Source of the DNA: Daedaleopsis sinensis
Taxonomy: Eukaryota > Basidiomycota > Agaricomycetes > Polyporales > Polyporaceae
Direction: 5' to 3'
Length of the DNA stretch: 64,000 nt
Assembly: GCA_033807695.1 (NCBI GenBank)
Contig: CM066303.1
Span: 4,216,001-4,280,000, forward strand
A program made the translations under genes and the position numbers. Position 1 is the first letter of the stretch. Each line of letters opens with the position of its first letter. The notes beneath the pieces are model-generated. The model searched no databases. It was not told the origin of the DNA and worked only from the letters and a program-made list of their open reading frames with translations. Shown in pieces: positions 1-9,534 of this stretch.

Positions 1-503
1 GCAAGGATTGCGACATGGTTAGTACCTCTCCCGTTGTATATTCGAGCTCGGACATGAGACTCCTGCGTATTCCGTATGTTGTGGATTCTTGAGTCTGAAG
101 TGAGTTCGAGGCCTCTCAGACACTGTACGTGCAGTGGCCCCAACGGTAGCATGGATACTTCTCAACCACACGGGCCTAGCTCGAGTGACGCTAGTTGTCT
201 TAGGAATGGCGTCAGCGGAGAACCCTGCTTTCATTTCCTTACTAAGCAATAAGTGTTCCCATGGAATGCCTCATTCTCGTCAAGTCGATGGTGTTACGCC
301 TCTGCGGGGCAGCTATGTGTGACCCGAGCCGCCGGTCAGAATGACCGAGAATGAGGACAATCGGAGATGAGCAAGCAGACCGGGATATCTTCCACCTTAT
401 ATAACTCGGGAGGCTGTCAGACCCATCCCATCCCATCCCGATTCAAAACCTACAACATATCACAGCCTCATCAGCTCTACCGCACATATCATCAGTAGAA
501 GCA
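1..503 (+). promoter_or_regulatory. 5' flank of the AsaB-like gene with TATA box
   Basis: No gene is recognised before the first ATG at 504. A TATATAA motif lies at 398-404, about 100 bp upstream of that ATG, a normal distance for a fungal promoter. The rest of the stretch shows only short shadow reading frames. Confidence 0.4.
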
Positions 504-1472
504 ATGGCCACCGCCGCAGTCCTCGCGCCCCACGACGTCCCCACGACGCTCAACTACTACTTGCCCATCGGCACCGAGGAGCCGTACCAGTACGTGTCTG
601 ACCCACCCGAGGGCAAGCTTTCGAACAACGTCGGCATCGAGCCTCACAACGTGACCATCAACGACGCTCGCGGGCGCGAGCAAGAGTTCACGCTCGACAA
701 GAACGGCTTCCAATACGTGCACTGGCCGAGCCTCGAGACCGAGTTCGATGACGACGCCCGCATCCAGAAGGTGTACTACGCCGAGGTCGAGGAGATCCTG
801 AAGAAGGTCGCAGGCGCGAAGCGCGTCTTCATCTTCGACCACACCCTCAGGTGTGTGCCGCGCGAGCTCCGTCCGCGAGCGACTTCTGCAGGCTCACCAA
901 TCTTCTGCGGTTCTAGGCGCAAGCCTGTGGAGGGCGGAAAACCCGGCCATGATAACCGCGGCCCCGTCGTGAGTACCGTCCTGAACGCGACGAGACGGCC
1001 CCCGCGCATCACTGCTGACGCCGTGCTCGCTCAGGAACGCGTGCACATCGACCAGACATACAAGGCGAGTGTCGCGCGCGTCAAGTACCACCTCCCCGAG
1101 GATGCCGAACGGCTCCTCAAGGGGCGCGTGCGCATCATCAACGTCTGGCGGCCGATCCACCACCCGGTCGCGCACAAGCCGCTCGCGGTCTCGGACTGGC
1201 GGTACCTCGACGAGAAGGACCTGGTGCCGGTGGACCTCATCTACCCGCACCGCACGGGGAGCACGTACTCCGTCAAGTACAACCCTGAGCACAAGTGGTA
1301 CTACCTCTCCGGGCAGACCCCCAAGGAGGTCACACTCATTAAGTGCTACGACTCGGAGGTCGATAGGGCGCGGCTGACGCCGCACTCGGCCTTTCCGGAT
1401 GCGAGCAGCCCGAAGGAGGCTCCCCACAGGGAGTCGATCGAGGTGCGGGCGTTGGTGTTCGATACGGAGTGA
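504..1472 (+). CDS. AsaB/CmcJ-type hydroxylase/desaturase (GA4 desaturase-like 2OG oxygenase)
   Basis: Three exons, 504-850, 917-968 and 1035-1472, with two 66-bp GT-AG introns, give a 278-aa protein. The frame also stays open through both introns, so an intron-free reading is possible, but splicing restores the normal family sequence. The family comprises non-haem Fe(II) oxygenases, related to fungal AsaB and the CmcJ cephalosporin methoxylase chain, that act on small molecules in secondary metabolism. Visible hallmarks are VHIDQT (H137 and D139, candidate iron ligands), the NVWRPI block after a KGR(V/I)RIIN stretch, and TPHSAF (H250, third ligand candidate) followed by the terminal SIEVRALVF motif. 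Length and architecture are complete. There is no adjacent pathway cluster, so the substrate is unknown. A TATA box lies 100 bp upstream. Confidence 0.88.
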   Translation: MATAAVLAPHDVPTTLNYYLPIGTEEPYQYVSDPPEGKLSNNVGIEPHNVTINDARGREQEFTLDKNGFQYVHWPSLETEFDDDARIQKVYYAEVEEILKKVAGAKRVFIFDHTLRCVPRELRPRATSAGSPIFCGSRRKPVEGGKPGHDNRGPVVSTVLNATRRPPRITADAVLAQERVHIDQTYKASVARVKYHLPEDAERLLKGRVRIINVWRPIHHPVAHKPLAVSDWRYLDEKDLVPVDLIYPHRTGSTYSVKYNPEHKWYYLSGQTPKEVTLIKCYDSEVDRARLTPHSAFPDASSPKEAPHRESIEVRALVFDTE

Positions 1473-1583
1473 GCACGGATTATAGTTGTGTAGTGTATCG
1501 GTATGGATCTACTCGTCTGATTGTGTCATAAATGGATCAGTTACGTTGGAATATTATAGGAGGTCATGCATCCCACTCACCTC

Positions 1584-1935
1584 ACCAAGAGCCTCGGCAG
1601 CTGCTTGCATGACCATATCGGACTCTTGGGCATTCTGGAGAACAGCGAGCAGGGCGGGGACCGAGTGAGTAGACAGAAGCTGGTCGAGTTCGAACACAAT
1701 TTCATGGCAGTCATGATCAAATTCTCATTGGCCGCAATTAAAGAAGACTGTGTGGGACGTACTTGAAGAGCGCACTATCATCATTGAATCCTGACGCGAG
1801 TGCATCGACTGCGGCTGGAGCCACGATATTGCGGAGAGCAAACATGGCGCGATACCGGTCGAACAGAGGCAGGGATCCGTCGTTCAGTGTATTCGGAGCC
1901 TCGTGATGTGGGGTCGATCGATGTATATGTCCTGT
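1584..1935 (-). pseudogene. Relic of deoxyhypusine hydroxylase (C-terminal HEAT-repeat half)
   Basis: Read on the minus strand, the first block encodes [17 protein letters not shown], then [10 protein letters not shown] and DDSALFK. The second encodes HEIVFELDQLLSTHSVPALL followed by AVLQNAQESDM and AAAEALG. These are the second-half HEAT-like repeats of deoxyhypusine hydroxylase, the enzyme that completes hypusine on eIF5A. A scrap of the preceding linker (YTSIDPT) sits near 1925 in another frame. The donor after DDSALFK is intact (gtacgt), but the expected acceptor before CHEIVF lacks AG. The iron-binding His-Glu of the last repeat (normally RHEAAEALG) is replaced by MQAAAEALG. The N-terminal half and the C-terminal end are absent. 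It is therefore a broken duplicate, not the functional gene. Confidence 0.8.
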
Positions 1936-1949
1936 GCGCAAGGCCTGGT

Positions 1950-4262
1950 GTCAGCATCTGAGCAGGAGCAGGCAGAAATAGCCTACTAGTCCGAATACTG
2001 CCGCGTAGCAGCGTCAGCCACATCCATACCATTACAGTTAGAACTTAAAGTAGATATACACGGTCCTACTCACTCGATGAGGTAGGATGCGATGATGTGC
2101 ACGTAGTACGCGCTTGAGAGAGTATCTGACTCTTCTGCCAAGCTTGACTGCCAGCCTTAGCACAATTATGGTCGCAGACGCTTCATCCTGGCTGAGCACT
2201 GAGCAAAGTACAGCCATATGTGAGTCTTTTGGCAGAAAAGCTGCAGTCTCAAGCGAAATCAAGGGAAGAGAGACCACAGCGAACGCGAAGTGGTAATTGT
2301 AAAACGGATCCGAGTCAAGGGCTAGCAGCCTTCAGGCGCCAGCGCAACAACTAAGCGCTAAACCGCGGCTAAAGCCGGAATGCAATATGCGTCATCGGAT
2401 TCGTAGATGATCCTACCGTTCCTCCTCCTTCTCCGTTTCCGTATTCACAAGTTTTGGTACTCACCGCTTGCTTATGATATAGGTGCTATAGGAAGCATAG
2501 CAGCTGAGTGAAATGCGCTGAAATATGCAGTGCAATCAATTAAACTGATAAGTATTCTGTACTACTTACTAAAGGCTGGTTACTCAGAGCACTCCTCCAT
2601 CCTCGGCCTCAAAAAATAGCTCTGAAGAAAGCTCCCTGTTTTCTGTCCCTCTCAAACGCCTCCCAGACTAAGGTATGGATCTGCTTCTTGCATGCTGTGA
2701 CGACTCGATCTGTCTCGACTCGGATGGAGTGACGCCGGGAGCGTGGCACGAGATGGAAAGCGCGCAGCTCGCGTGCTTTTCGCTCTTGCCGAAACTTTCT
2801 TCCTCCTCCTCCTCAGGCTACGCATCAGCACGGATTTCACGCACTGGTCTGCCGACTAGGCCCGACGTTGGCCTGCTGCAACTATGTGACCAGGGAGCGA
2901 TTTGGGGTTATCAGGTTGACTTCGGACCCGGGACAACATGCCCCGGGATCGACACAAGCTCACTGTAGGGCAATCTCGGTGCGTAGTAGAGCATTCTAGC
3001 CTTACTTAACACGTCACAGCGGAGAAGCTTCAAGGACACCTTATGGACAAGTCTCACGACGTCCTTGTGGGCTTCGTCTTCTCCTCATCTTCATGCGGCT
3101 GTCTAGGTATCGGTGCTCCGCGGCCACTGCTCAGATGACTAGCGGGCATAAACGTGGACGGAAAACCCGGAACTCGGGTCGTCGGAATCCGGCCCCGTTC
3201 ACTCCAGTCCCCATAGGGTGATACCGAATTCTACTCTTGCGACTCGGAGCGGGCAGCCACCAAACACGCAGAAATGTGTTCAACATACTAGTCAAATTCC
3301 CGTCAATAACCACGGTGAAATTTTTATCGGATTGGTCCGCAGCATGCCCGACCGGCGGGCTCCCATGATCAGCGCTCAGGCCCCGTTTGCTCGAGGTTTC
3401 GACTTCACGCTGGCGGTCTCACACGTCGTCTAAAGAACGCCGAAATTGCGGTGCGTGCGCAGCAAAACATTACATGAATTGAACTGAGAACCTCCGCAGC
3501 ACACACCGCGCTGCCGCCTGAAGCTTGACATCGCTGGGAAATCAATGCCGAGAAGCATTGAAAAAATGAATTCAAGGTGCCGGGGTAGCGAGGAAGGCGG
3601 CCAATGGCCTGACCTGTTTCGCATGTCAAGATTCAAAATTCGGCAGCGGCATTTGAGTGCCATGCTGCCAGTCGCTTATCGCTTCAGATGGTGCTGTTGT
3701 CCGCGGTCGACTTGTACGCCAGCCAAGAACGGCCGAGGAGCCGTGCACCGCGAGGTTGTGGTGCATTGTTGTGCCAAGGGGTCCCGGATTTTCGCTGCCG
3801 AGTTCAATTTATCACGAGGGACCTCCACCTCCCGACCAGTTCGATAATCCACGAAGCCAACACGCACGGCGGAAAGATAGCAGAGACCACAGCTTAGAAC
3901 TCGAGAGCAGGCATATCGATGGGACTTATGAGCACAGCGCACAATCTATGTCTTCGGACAGTGTGGAGAGCATGCCAGTGCGTAGCGGAGCTCGTGTCCG
4001 AGCAAAGGTTGCAATCGCGGTGAAAGGCTATCGAATAGCGAAGAGCACGATGATATTAAGACCAAACATGAGTCCCAAATGTCCATCACGAGGGCTACGA
4101 CGACACAGCGGATGTTGCCGAAGTCCACCGCGGTCGTAGAGCTCTCTTTAACCCTGCACGCACTCAGCGAAACTCACAACTTGCTGAACGTCTTCATGAG
4201 ATCAAGCCAAACATTGAGGGACGTAGGTGCTCACCATGATAGCCATGACCATATTCAATCGT
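1950..4262. other. Intergenic, no gene recognised
   Basis: Only short reading frames without recognisable domains or supported exon chains are present. A CTCCTC tract near 2797-2814, preceded on the plus strand by GCCGAAACTTTC, is the inverse of a motif next to the GAG repeat at 8393. No RNA gene or transposon end was seen. Confidence 0.4.
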
Positions 4263-4860
4263 CTACGCAGCCGTCGGCGTGCTCAGGATGCAGGTCGAGA
4301 ACTCGGACTGGCACGGCTCCGTCACCGTCGACGGCGGGACACTTGTCACGACGGTGATAGAGACAGTCGTCGGCGGGACGCTGATGGTCGCGGACGCATG
4401 TCCGGTGAAGGGGCACGCCGTCGCGGTAATCGTGACAACATCCAGCGTGGTGAACGGATCGAACGCAGAAGCCGGGGGCGTCGTGGTGTCCGGGTGAGTG
4501 GTGAAGGTCGTGACTGAAGAGGTATCCGGGTGGGTGAAGAACGTCGTGAATGCTGCCGGGCCTGGGACGTCCGTCGCTGGCTCAGTGGTCGGGGTAACTG
4601 ACAGGTTGGTGTAGGTCGTAGAAGGCTTAATGAACGTGCCCGAGATCGGGAGCGTGCAGCTTGCAGGCAAGACGGTTACCGTCTGCGGGCCCGGATAAGT
4701 GCTCAGCGCAGAGGGTGCAATGTCCGAGAGACCCTCGAGCGGGAAAGCAAGACCTGCGAGCGCAAGCCGTGAGCTTGAACGGTATGGAGAGTCCGACAGT
4801 TTATCTTAACTCACCAGCACCGCTCAAGACAGCGACGACGACGAAGTTGAGGAGGTGCAT
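4263..4860 (-). CDS. Small secreted Ser/Thr/Pro-rich protein
   Basis: Two exons on the minus strand (4860-4815 and 4753-4263, 61-bp intron) encode 178 aa. Exon 1 is almost exactly a signal peptide (MHLLNFVVVAVLSGAG), and the phase-1 intron falls at its end. The mature part opens with LAFPLEG, then a PASCTLP motif, and continues as a Thr/Ser/Pro-rich low-complexity chain with few cysteines. Such proteins are commonly O-mannosylated cell-wall or secreted proteins. The domain is unrecognised. It shares signal-exon length, intron phase and the PASC motif with the gene at 6259, suggesting distant paralogy. The start was chosen because it gives a clean signal peptide and a spliced frame. Confidence 0.7.
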
Positions 4861-6258
4861 TATGGTTGCTGCCGAAGATGACTACAGAGCTGGCGTCGGT
4901 ATGCGAAGAAAAGTCTGAGCAATCCGACACGTCCAGCGGGCATCTTATATCCCACATGCCCAGCTACCGAGGACGCCCATGACTTCCTGCTCAGTCGCCG
5001 AATGAGGAGCCAGTGGCAATCTTTGCGCGGCGCGCGGTGTCCGAGTGTGTGAGTTACGTGACCTATACGAAGAGCTGGAGATGAAGAGCAGTGGGACGGT
5101 ACCTTTGCGCCGTAGAGTATTGAGAGTTCTCCCGTAGAGCGCTGTTTCTGCATTCAATCTGAGGCACGACGAGCAACAGGTGAGCGACAATCACTCCGAG
5201 TCGGTACTGCCCGCTACTATGACCTACTAAGGTTCATGCGCGATATAGAACTGAGTAAGCTTGGAAGAGCTCCAATTCAAAGCAGTAACGCTGGACGTTG
5301 CGTTGTAATGGAACGTGTTGAGTAGTGGCGCTGGAAGAAAGGACTTGAGAGAGCCTATAGCTACTACTAGTGCTCATCTTTTTCCAGGGTTTTGCCAGAG
5401 CGCCTGGCAATCCTAGACGCTCACCGGAAAACTCCGCCGACCCCTGCCGACCCCCATTGCACAGCCTCGAACGGAGACTTTTTGCCTTCTGCCGTCATCC
5501 CACTCTAAGCAGGGTTTCGCCACCTTTCATGCATACCACACGCTTGCCTTGCAGGACCACTTCGCAGCTCGACCGCAGCAGTAAGTACGGGATGATGTTA
5601 GCTAAAGGAAGACGAGCCCAGGATACTTCCACTGCAACTTGAATGATCATCTATGCAAGATCGAGCGTTATGGGCCTGCGATTATTATCATATAAGCGTG
5701 AGATCTGCTACAGTCGTCATGTATGTATGCGTTCTGCTCGCGGTCACCTGTATCTGACAACAGATTCGATGCTGACAATGAAGAGCTGCGGAGGAGAAAC
5801 CGAACCTCCATCTGAATCCGTTTTCGATGGCATCGTGCACACTTGACAAGCGGATTGAGTCCATCATGATTCTCTTTCCAGCATGAAGGATACAGACCTG
5901 TGAGTGCGCGGGCTATTACACCGCTGGATGTTCACTTTGGATCGAAATTGAGGTCCTGGTGCTCTTTTTACAGTCGATTTGCTGCTGCGGAGAAGCGCGA
6001 TCCACGCAGGAAGTGTGCCATCGATCCATCATGGTTCTAGGCTGATTCGCCACGAAGTAGACACTCGCATGGTTCCTCTGGGTAGCACGAGTGCCATTGC
6101 TCGTTTGCGCCAGACAACTCGTAGAGCGATATGCTGTGTCGTTGCAGATACTTAAGCCCCTCCCCGAATCACAGAACCTCAGAGCCTTCGAGCCCTTCCT
6201 TTCCTCCTCTCCACATCGTCACTCGACGCGTTCACGTCCCTCGTTTACCAAGATCACC
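4861..6258. other. Intergenic, no gene recognised
   Basis: Holds the upstream flanks of two secreted-protein genes facing away from each other. No convincing coding exon was found. Confidence 0.4.
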
Positions 6259-6876
6259 ATGGTCCAGCTTCTGAACTTCATCTTCGCCGCTGTTTTCGTC
6301 AGCCACGGTGAGTTATACTGCGTTCAACGTTCAACCCTCGTCGTGCTGAGATTGATGCATCCAGGCTACGCCGTCCCGGCCGGACAAGGCTTCTACAGCA
6401 CCATCCTAGCCAACGAGACCATGCCCGCGTCCTGTGTCCCCATCCCCTCTTCTTCCATCCCGGCCATCTCCCCCTCCCCGACGGACGCCTTCAACTCCTC
6501 CTCTATCCCAGCCATCTCCCCCTTTGGATACCCTTGGGGCGGTAGCAGCGATGCTCCTACCGTGCCTGGCCCGATAGCTGTTCCCACCGGCGCAAACGAA
6601 ACCAGCAGCGGCGGGTTCCCTACCGAGACGGGCCCGATAGTTTTCCCCACCGGCGGTGATAACGGCAGCAGCGGCGGGTTCCCGACCCCGACCGGTCCCA
6701 TCGTCTTCCCCACTGGCGGAGACGAGGGCAGCAGCGGCGGGTTCCCCATCCCGACTGGTCTCATCGTCTTCCCCACGACGCCTGGCTGGAATGTCTCCTC
6801 TCTCGCCGGCCCCACTGGCACCGCTAGCACCATCCCCGTCACCTGCTATGGCGCCTACCCTTCCGCGAATGCGTGA
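6259..6876 (+). CDS. Small secreted Gly/Pro/Ser-rich repeat protein
   Basis: Exons 6259-6307 and 6365-6876 (57-bp intron) give 186 aa. Exon 1 encodes a signal peptide (MVQLLNFIFAAVFVSHG), with the phase-1 intron at its end, the same design as the gene ending at 4860. The mature protein starts YAVPAGQG, has a PASCVPIP motif, then two SSIPAISP copies, and from about residue 100 a tandem repeat of roughly 25 aa built on GPIVFPTGGD and SSGGFPTPT. One N-glycosylation-type NET or NGS site occurs per repeat region. The function is unknown; a cell-wall or extracellular role is likely from composition. The longer upstream reading frame from 6091 is 5' UTR read-through without a signal peptide. Confidence 0.72.
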   Translation: MVQLLNFIFAAVFVSHGELYCVQRSTLVVLRLMHPGYAVPAGQGFYSTILANETMPASCVPIPSSSIPAISPSPTDAFNSSSIPAISPFGYPWGGSSDAPTVPGPIAVPTGANETSSGGFPTETGPIVFPTGGDNGSSGGFPTPTGPIVFPTGGDEGSSGGFPIPTGLIVFPTTPGWNVSSLAGPTGTASTIPVTCYGAYPSANA

Positions 6877-7343
6877 GAGGCAAAGAGATGGCCGGGGACA
6901 GGTGGATCATCCAGTCCTGCACTCGACTCGCATCCGACTTGGAATGCATCACGGACGGACGGACGGACTGGGCTGTTGGCTCCGTTCAATTGGACTCGGT
7001 ATGGACTCAATATGGACATGGACTGCGTATCACGGATCGAGACACTCCTGTGCTGGGTAGTACCGGTTCGCTCCTTCTCCTTCTTCTCAATCAAATTCTG
7101 ACTCGCCTCGCATCTGACATGCGCAGGATGTCGGTGATGCGCACATCTCCAATCATAGGTGAGAAACGTGGTCGTTCGCAAGAATTGTGGGGAATATCCG
7201 AGTGACCTCCGCGTCGACCGCAGCGATCGCCTTCCAAGTAGTATATTCGCAGTGGACTCGTCTTCAGGTGGTCGGTCTCAGCACTGCGAACGGTCGTGGA
7301 TGACTGATAGTTAAGAGACTCACCTCGAGGAACTCATCACTCG
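6877..7343. other. Intergenic, no gene recognised
   Basis: 3' flank between the secreted-protein gene and the convergent F-box-like gene. A GGAC repeat (acggacggacgg) lies near 6953-6966. Nothing else is supported. Confidence 0.4.
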
Positions 7344-8324
7344 TCAGAGCACAGCCAGTGCGCGTGCAGTACCGACCAATCCATCCCTCTCGGCCCCCTG
7401 CGTGTACGACCACGGCACGAGCACGAGCTCCCCGCGCCGCCTCCCGATACTCGCTGCCTCCACCTGCAGCCTCTCCCGGGCCGCAGCAGCCTCTTCCGTC
7501 TCCGCGACGTACACGATCTCAACTTGAAGCGTATGCAGGGCGTCCGACGCCGAGACGGGCCCGGGCACGCACGCCACCTCGTACTGGCGGAGCATATACT
7601 GCAGGTAGTGGCGCGACGGCGCGCTGAGCACGCAGCGCATCGGCGGCGCCAGCAGAACACAGAGCTCCATCGCCGTGAGGCACATGTGCACGGTCGTGAG
7701 CACGCGCAGGCGCGGCGCGCACGGGAGCCGCGTGTAGTCGACGAACCGGCGGTGCGGCCCGAGGCGGAGGGACGCGAGCGAGGGGGAGGGGGGACGGACT
7801 GCAGGACGGAGTCGGGAGGCAGCTCGAGGAGCGCGAGCGCGGAGAGGGCGGTGCAGCGCGTGAGGATCTTGCGCCGCAGGGGCTCCGCGGGGTAGACCTC
7901 GCTGAGCTGGAGGATGTCGCCCTCGGCGTCGGTCATCCCGACGCGGTTTGTCCGCCCGATCCAGAGCTTGCGGACTAGAGTTGCCCGACTCGGATGTTGG
8001 CCTGGGAGCGGGTCGTCGACGTCCATGGCCGTAGTGCTGTCGAACTTCTCGATTTGGCTTATAGATGATACGATGACGGTGTGGTACAATTGCGGGAGGA
8101 TCCAGGTGCGGAGGGGGCTGCAGGGGCTGCACGCCGCTGCAGCTGTACGTTGATCTTTGAACGACGCTATCTCAAGTACTAGAACGGAATGATGAGCACA
8201 AGGAACAGGTACAGAGCACCGTAGAGAGCTTACTCTGTAAAAGAGCGCTGAATGAGTACTTTGTGCAGTCTCGAATCAGTTAGATCTCCCGTACCTCGCC
8301 GAGGAGTTCAATCGGCAATGCCAT
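7344..8324 (-). pseudogene. F-box-like protein gene with an apparent frameshift
   Basis: A minus-strand ATG at 8324 opens MALPIELLGE, the start of a typical fungal F-box, followed by a GTACGG donor. One or two very short middle exons are unresolved. The main body resumes at about 8150 with RTWILPQLYHTV, the classic post-F-box motif of basidiomycete F-box-like proteins, then KLWIGRTNRVG and RRKILTRCTAL. The frame then shifts: from the G5/G6 tract at 7782-7793 onward, coding continues in a second frame (SLASLRLGPHRRFVDYTRL, later PMRCVLSAP and EIVYVAETEEAAA), ending at 7344. This is either a homopolymer assembly error or a real one-base indel. F-box proteins recruit substrates to SCF ubiquitin ligases. 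Confidence 0.55.
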
Positions 8325-8392
8325 GCTTGAAGAACTCTCTTCACCCATATTCTCTACTATCGGTGCATCCACATATATATAACGCCGCAGAT

Positions 8393-8456
8393 GAGGAGGA
8401 GGAGGAGGAGGAGGAGGAGGAGGAGGAGGAGGAGGAGGAGGAGGAGGAGGAGGAGG
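8393..8456. repeat. (GAG)n microsatellite
   Basis: About 21 uninterrupted GAG units, followed by GAAAGTTTCGGC. It can be read as poly-Glu on the plus strand or poly-Ser on the minus strand, but no gene model supports either. Confidence 0.9.
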
Positions 8457-9534
8457 AAAGTTTCGGCAGCATGAAGAGCGGCGCGCCGCGCGAGGTCAAG
8501 TCAGAAGTGAAGTTCCTCAGCACCGAGAGGCTCAACAGGGCTCAACCAGCCACGGTGCGCAGTAGGATCGCTCCGGACCGGTTGTTAGGCTACCGGTCGC
8601 CTGTAACGTCGGTCCTGCCAGTGCTCCCTCCTCCGAGACGAGTCACCAGTCTAAACACCCAGTGGTACGGTGAATGCAACATGACACACACGGGAAGTAG
8701 GCCCCCCTGGCGAAGTTGTGTTGTGTCGCGAACTCCGGAGGGCTGTACAAGGACCTTCCATTCCCCGGTGGACTGTGTCGTTCGCCTCGTCGTATGTGAC
8801 CGTGATGTGGGTTGAGCTGTTACTGGAAGGCATAGAGTTTGGGGGATAGAGCGGAGGAAGCGTCCGGTGACGTTGCGACGGTGGCGGAAGGCATCGTAGG
8901 TCTATAGATGTAAGAGCTGATTAGTATTCAGACAAAAGAGTCGACTACTGGTTACTAGTGACTTTCCCTCGGCGTCTGAGTTTCCTAATCCGTGACGCTA
9001 CTACCGTACGCAGTGCGAACTCTAACATCTACCGCGAGTCGCGACGACCTACTAGACGTATCGATTACCCACTCAGACGACAGGAAACAGGCTAGATTAC
9101 GTGCGTCTTACTACTACAAACTCTGAAACGATGGCAGATTCAGACGGCAGACGACATATAGACAGATAAACAGGTACCAGCAGCAACTGTACCCGCAATC
9201 GAAGGAGGGAGGCCCGGGCCCGCCAATAAAATGTGGACATGGTGGCCCGGGCTTGTGAGGATGATGGAGACGAGATTTCTGGAAATGCAGAGCACAGAAG
9301 ACAGCGAAAGCAGACAGCGGGAGATTGCAGGGAGCGAGCGACGCGTACGTACGTATATGGATATGGATATGGATATGGCGAGTGAACAGTACCAGTGTTG
9401 ATAAAGAGAGGGAAGGGGCAAAGGCAAAGACGGGGCCTGCACAGAGCACAAACAACAAACAAACGAACGAACGAACGAACGAACCTACGCACGAGTCACA
9501 ACTCGAAACTCGAAACTCAACGCCAACGAATCCG
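8457..9534. other. Intergenic with two microsatellites
   Basis: No gene is recognised. (ATATGG)4 lies at 9355-9378 and (GAAC)5 at about 9465-9484. The long minus-strand reading frames here overlap these repeats and have no domain support. The stretch is the 3' flank of the DUF6534 gene. Confidence 0.5.

Noticed and set aside
1069..1377. Second frame in the AsaB-like gene
   Set aside because: Shadow frame of the real coding exon.
8252..8815. 187-codon frame with poly-Glu
   Set aside because: The Glu run is only the GAG microsatellite; flanking residues have no family support.
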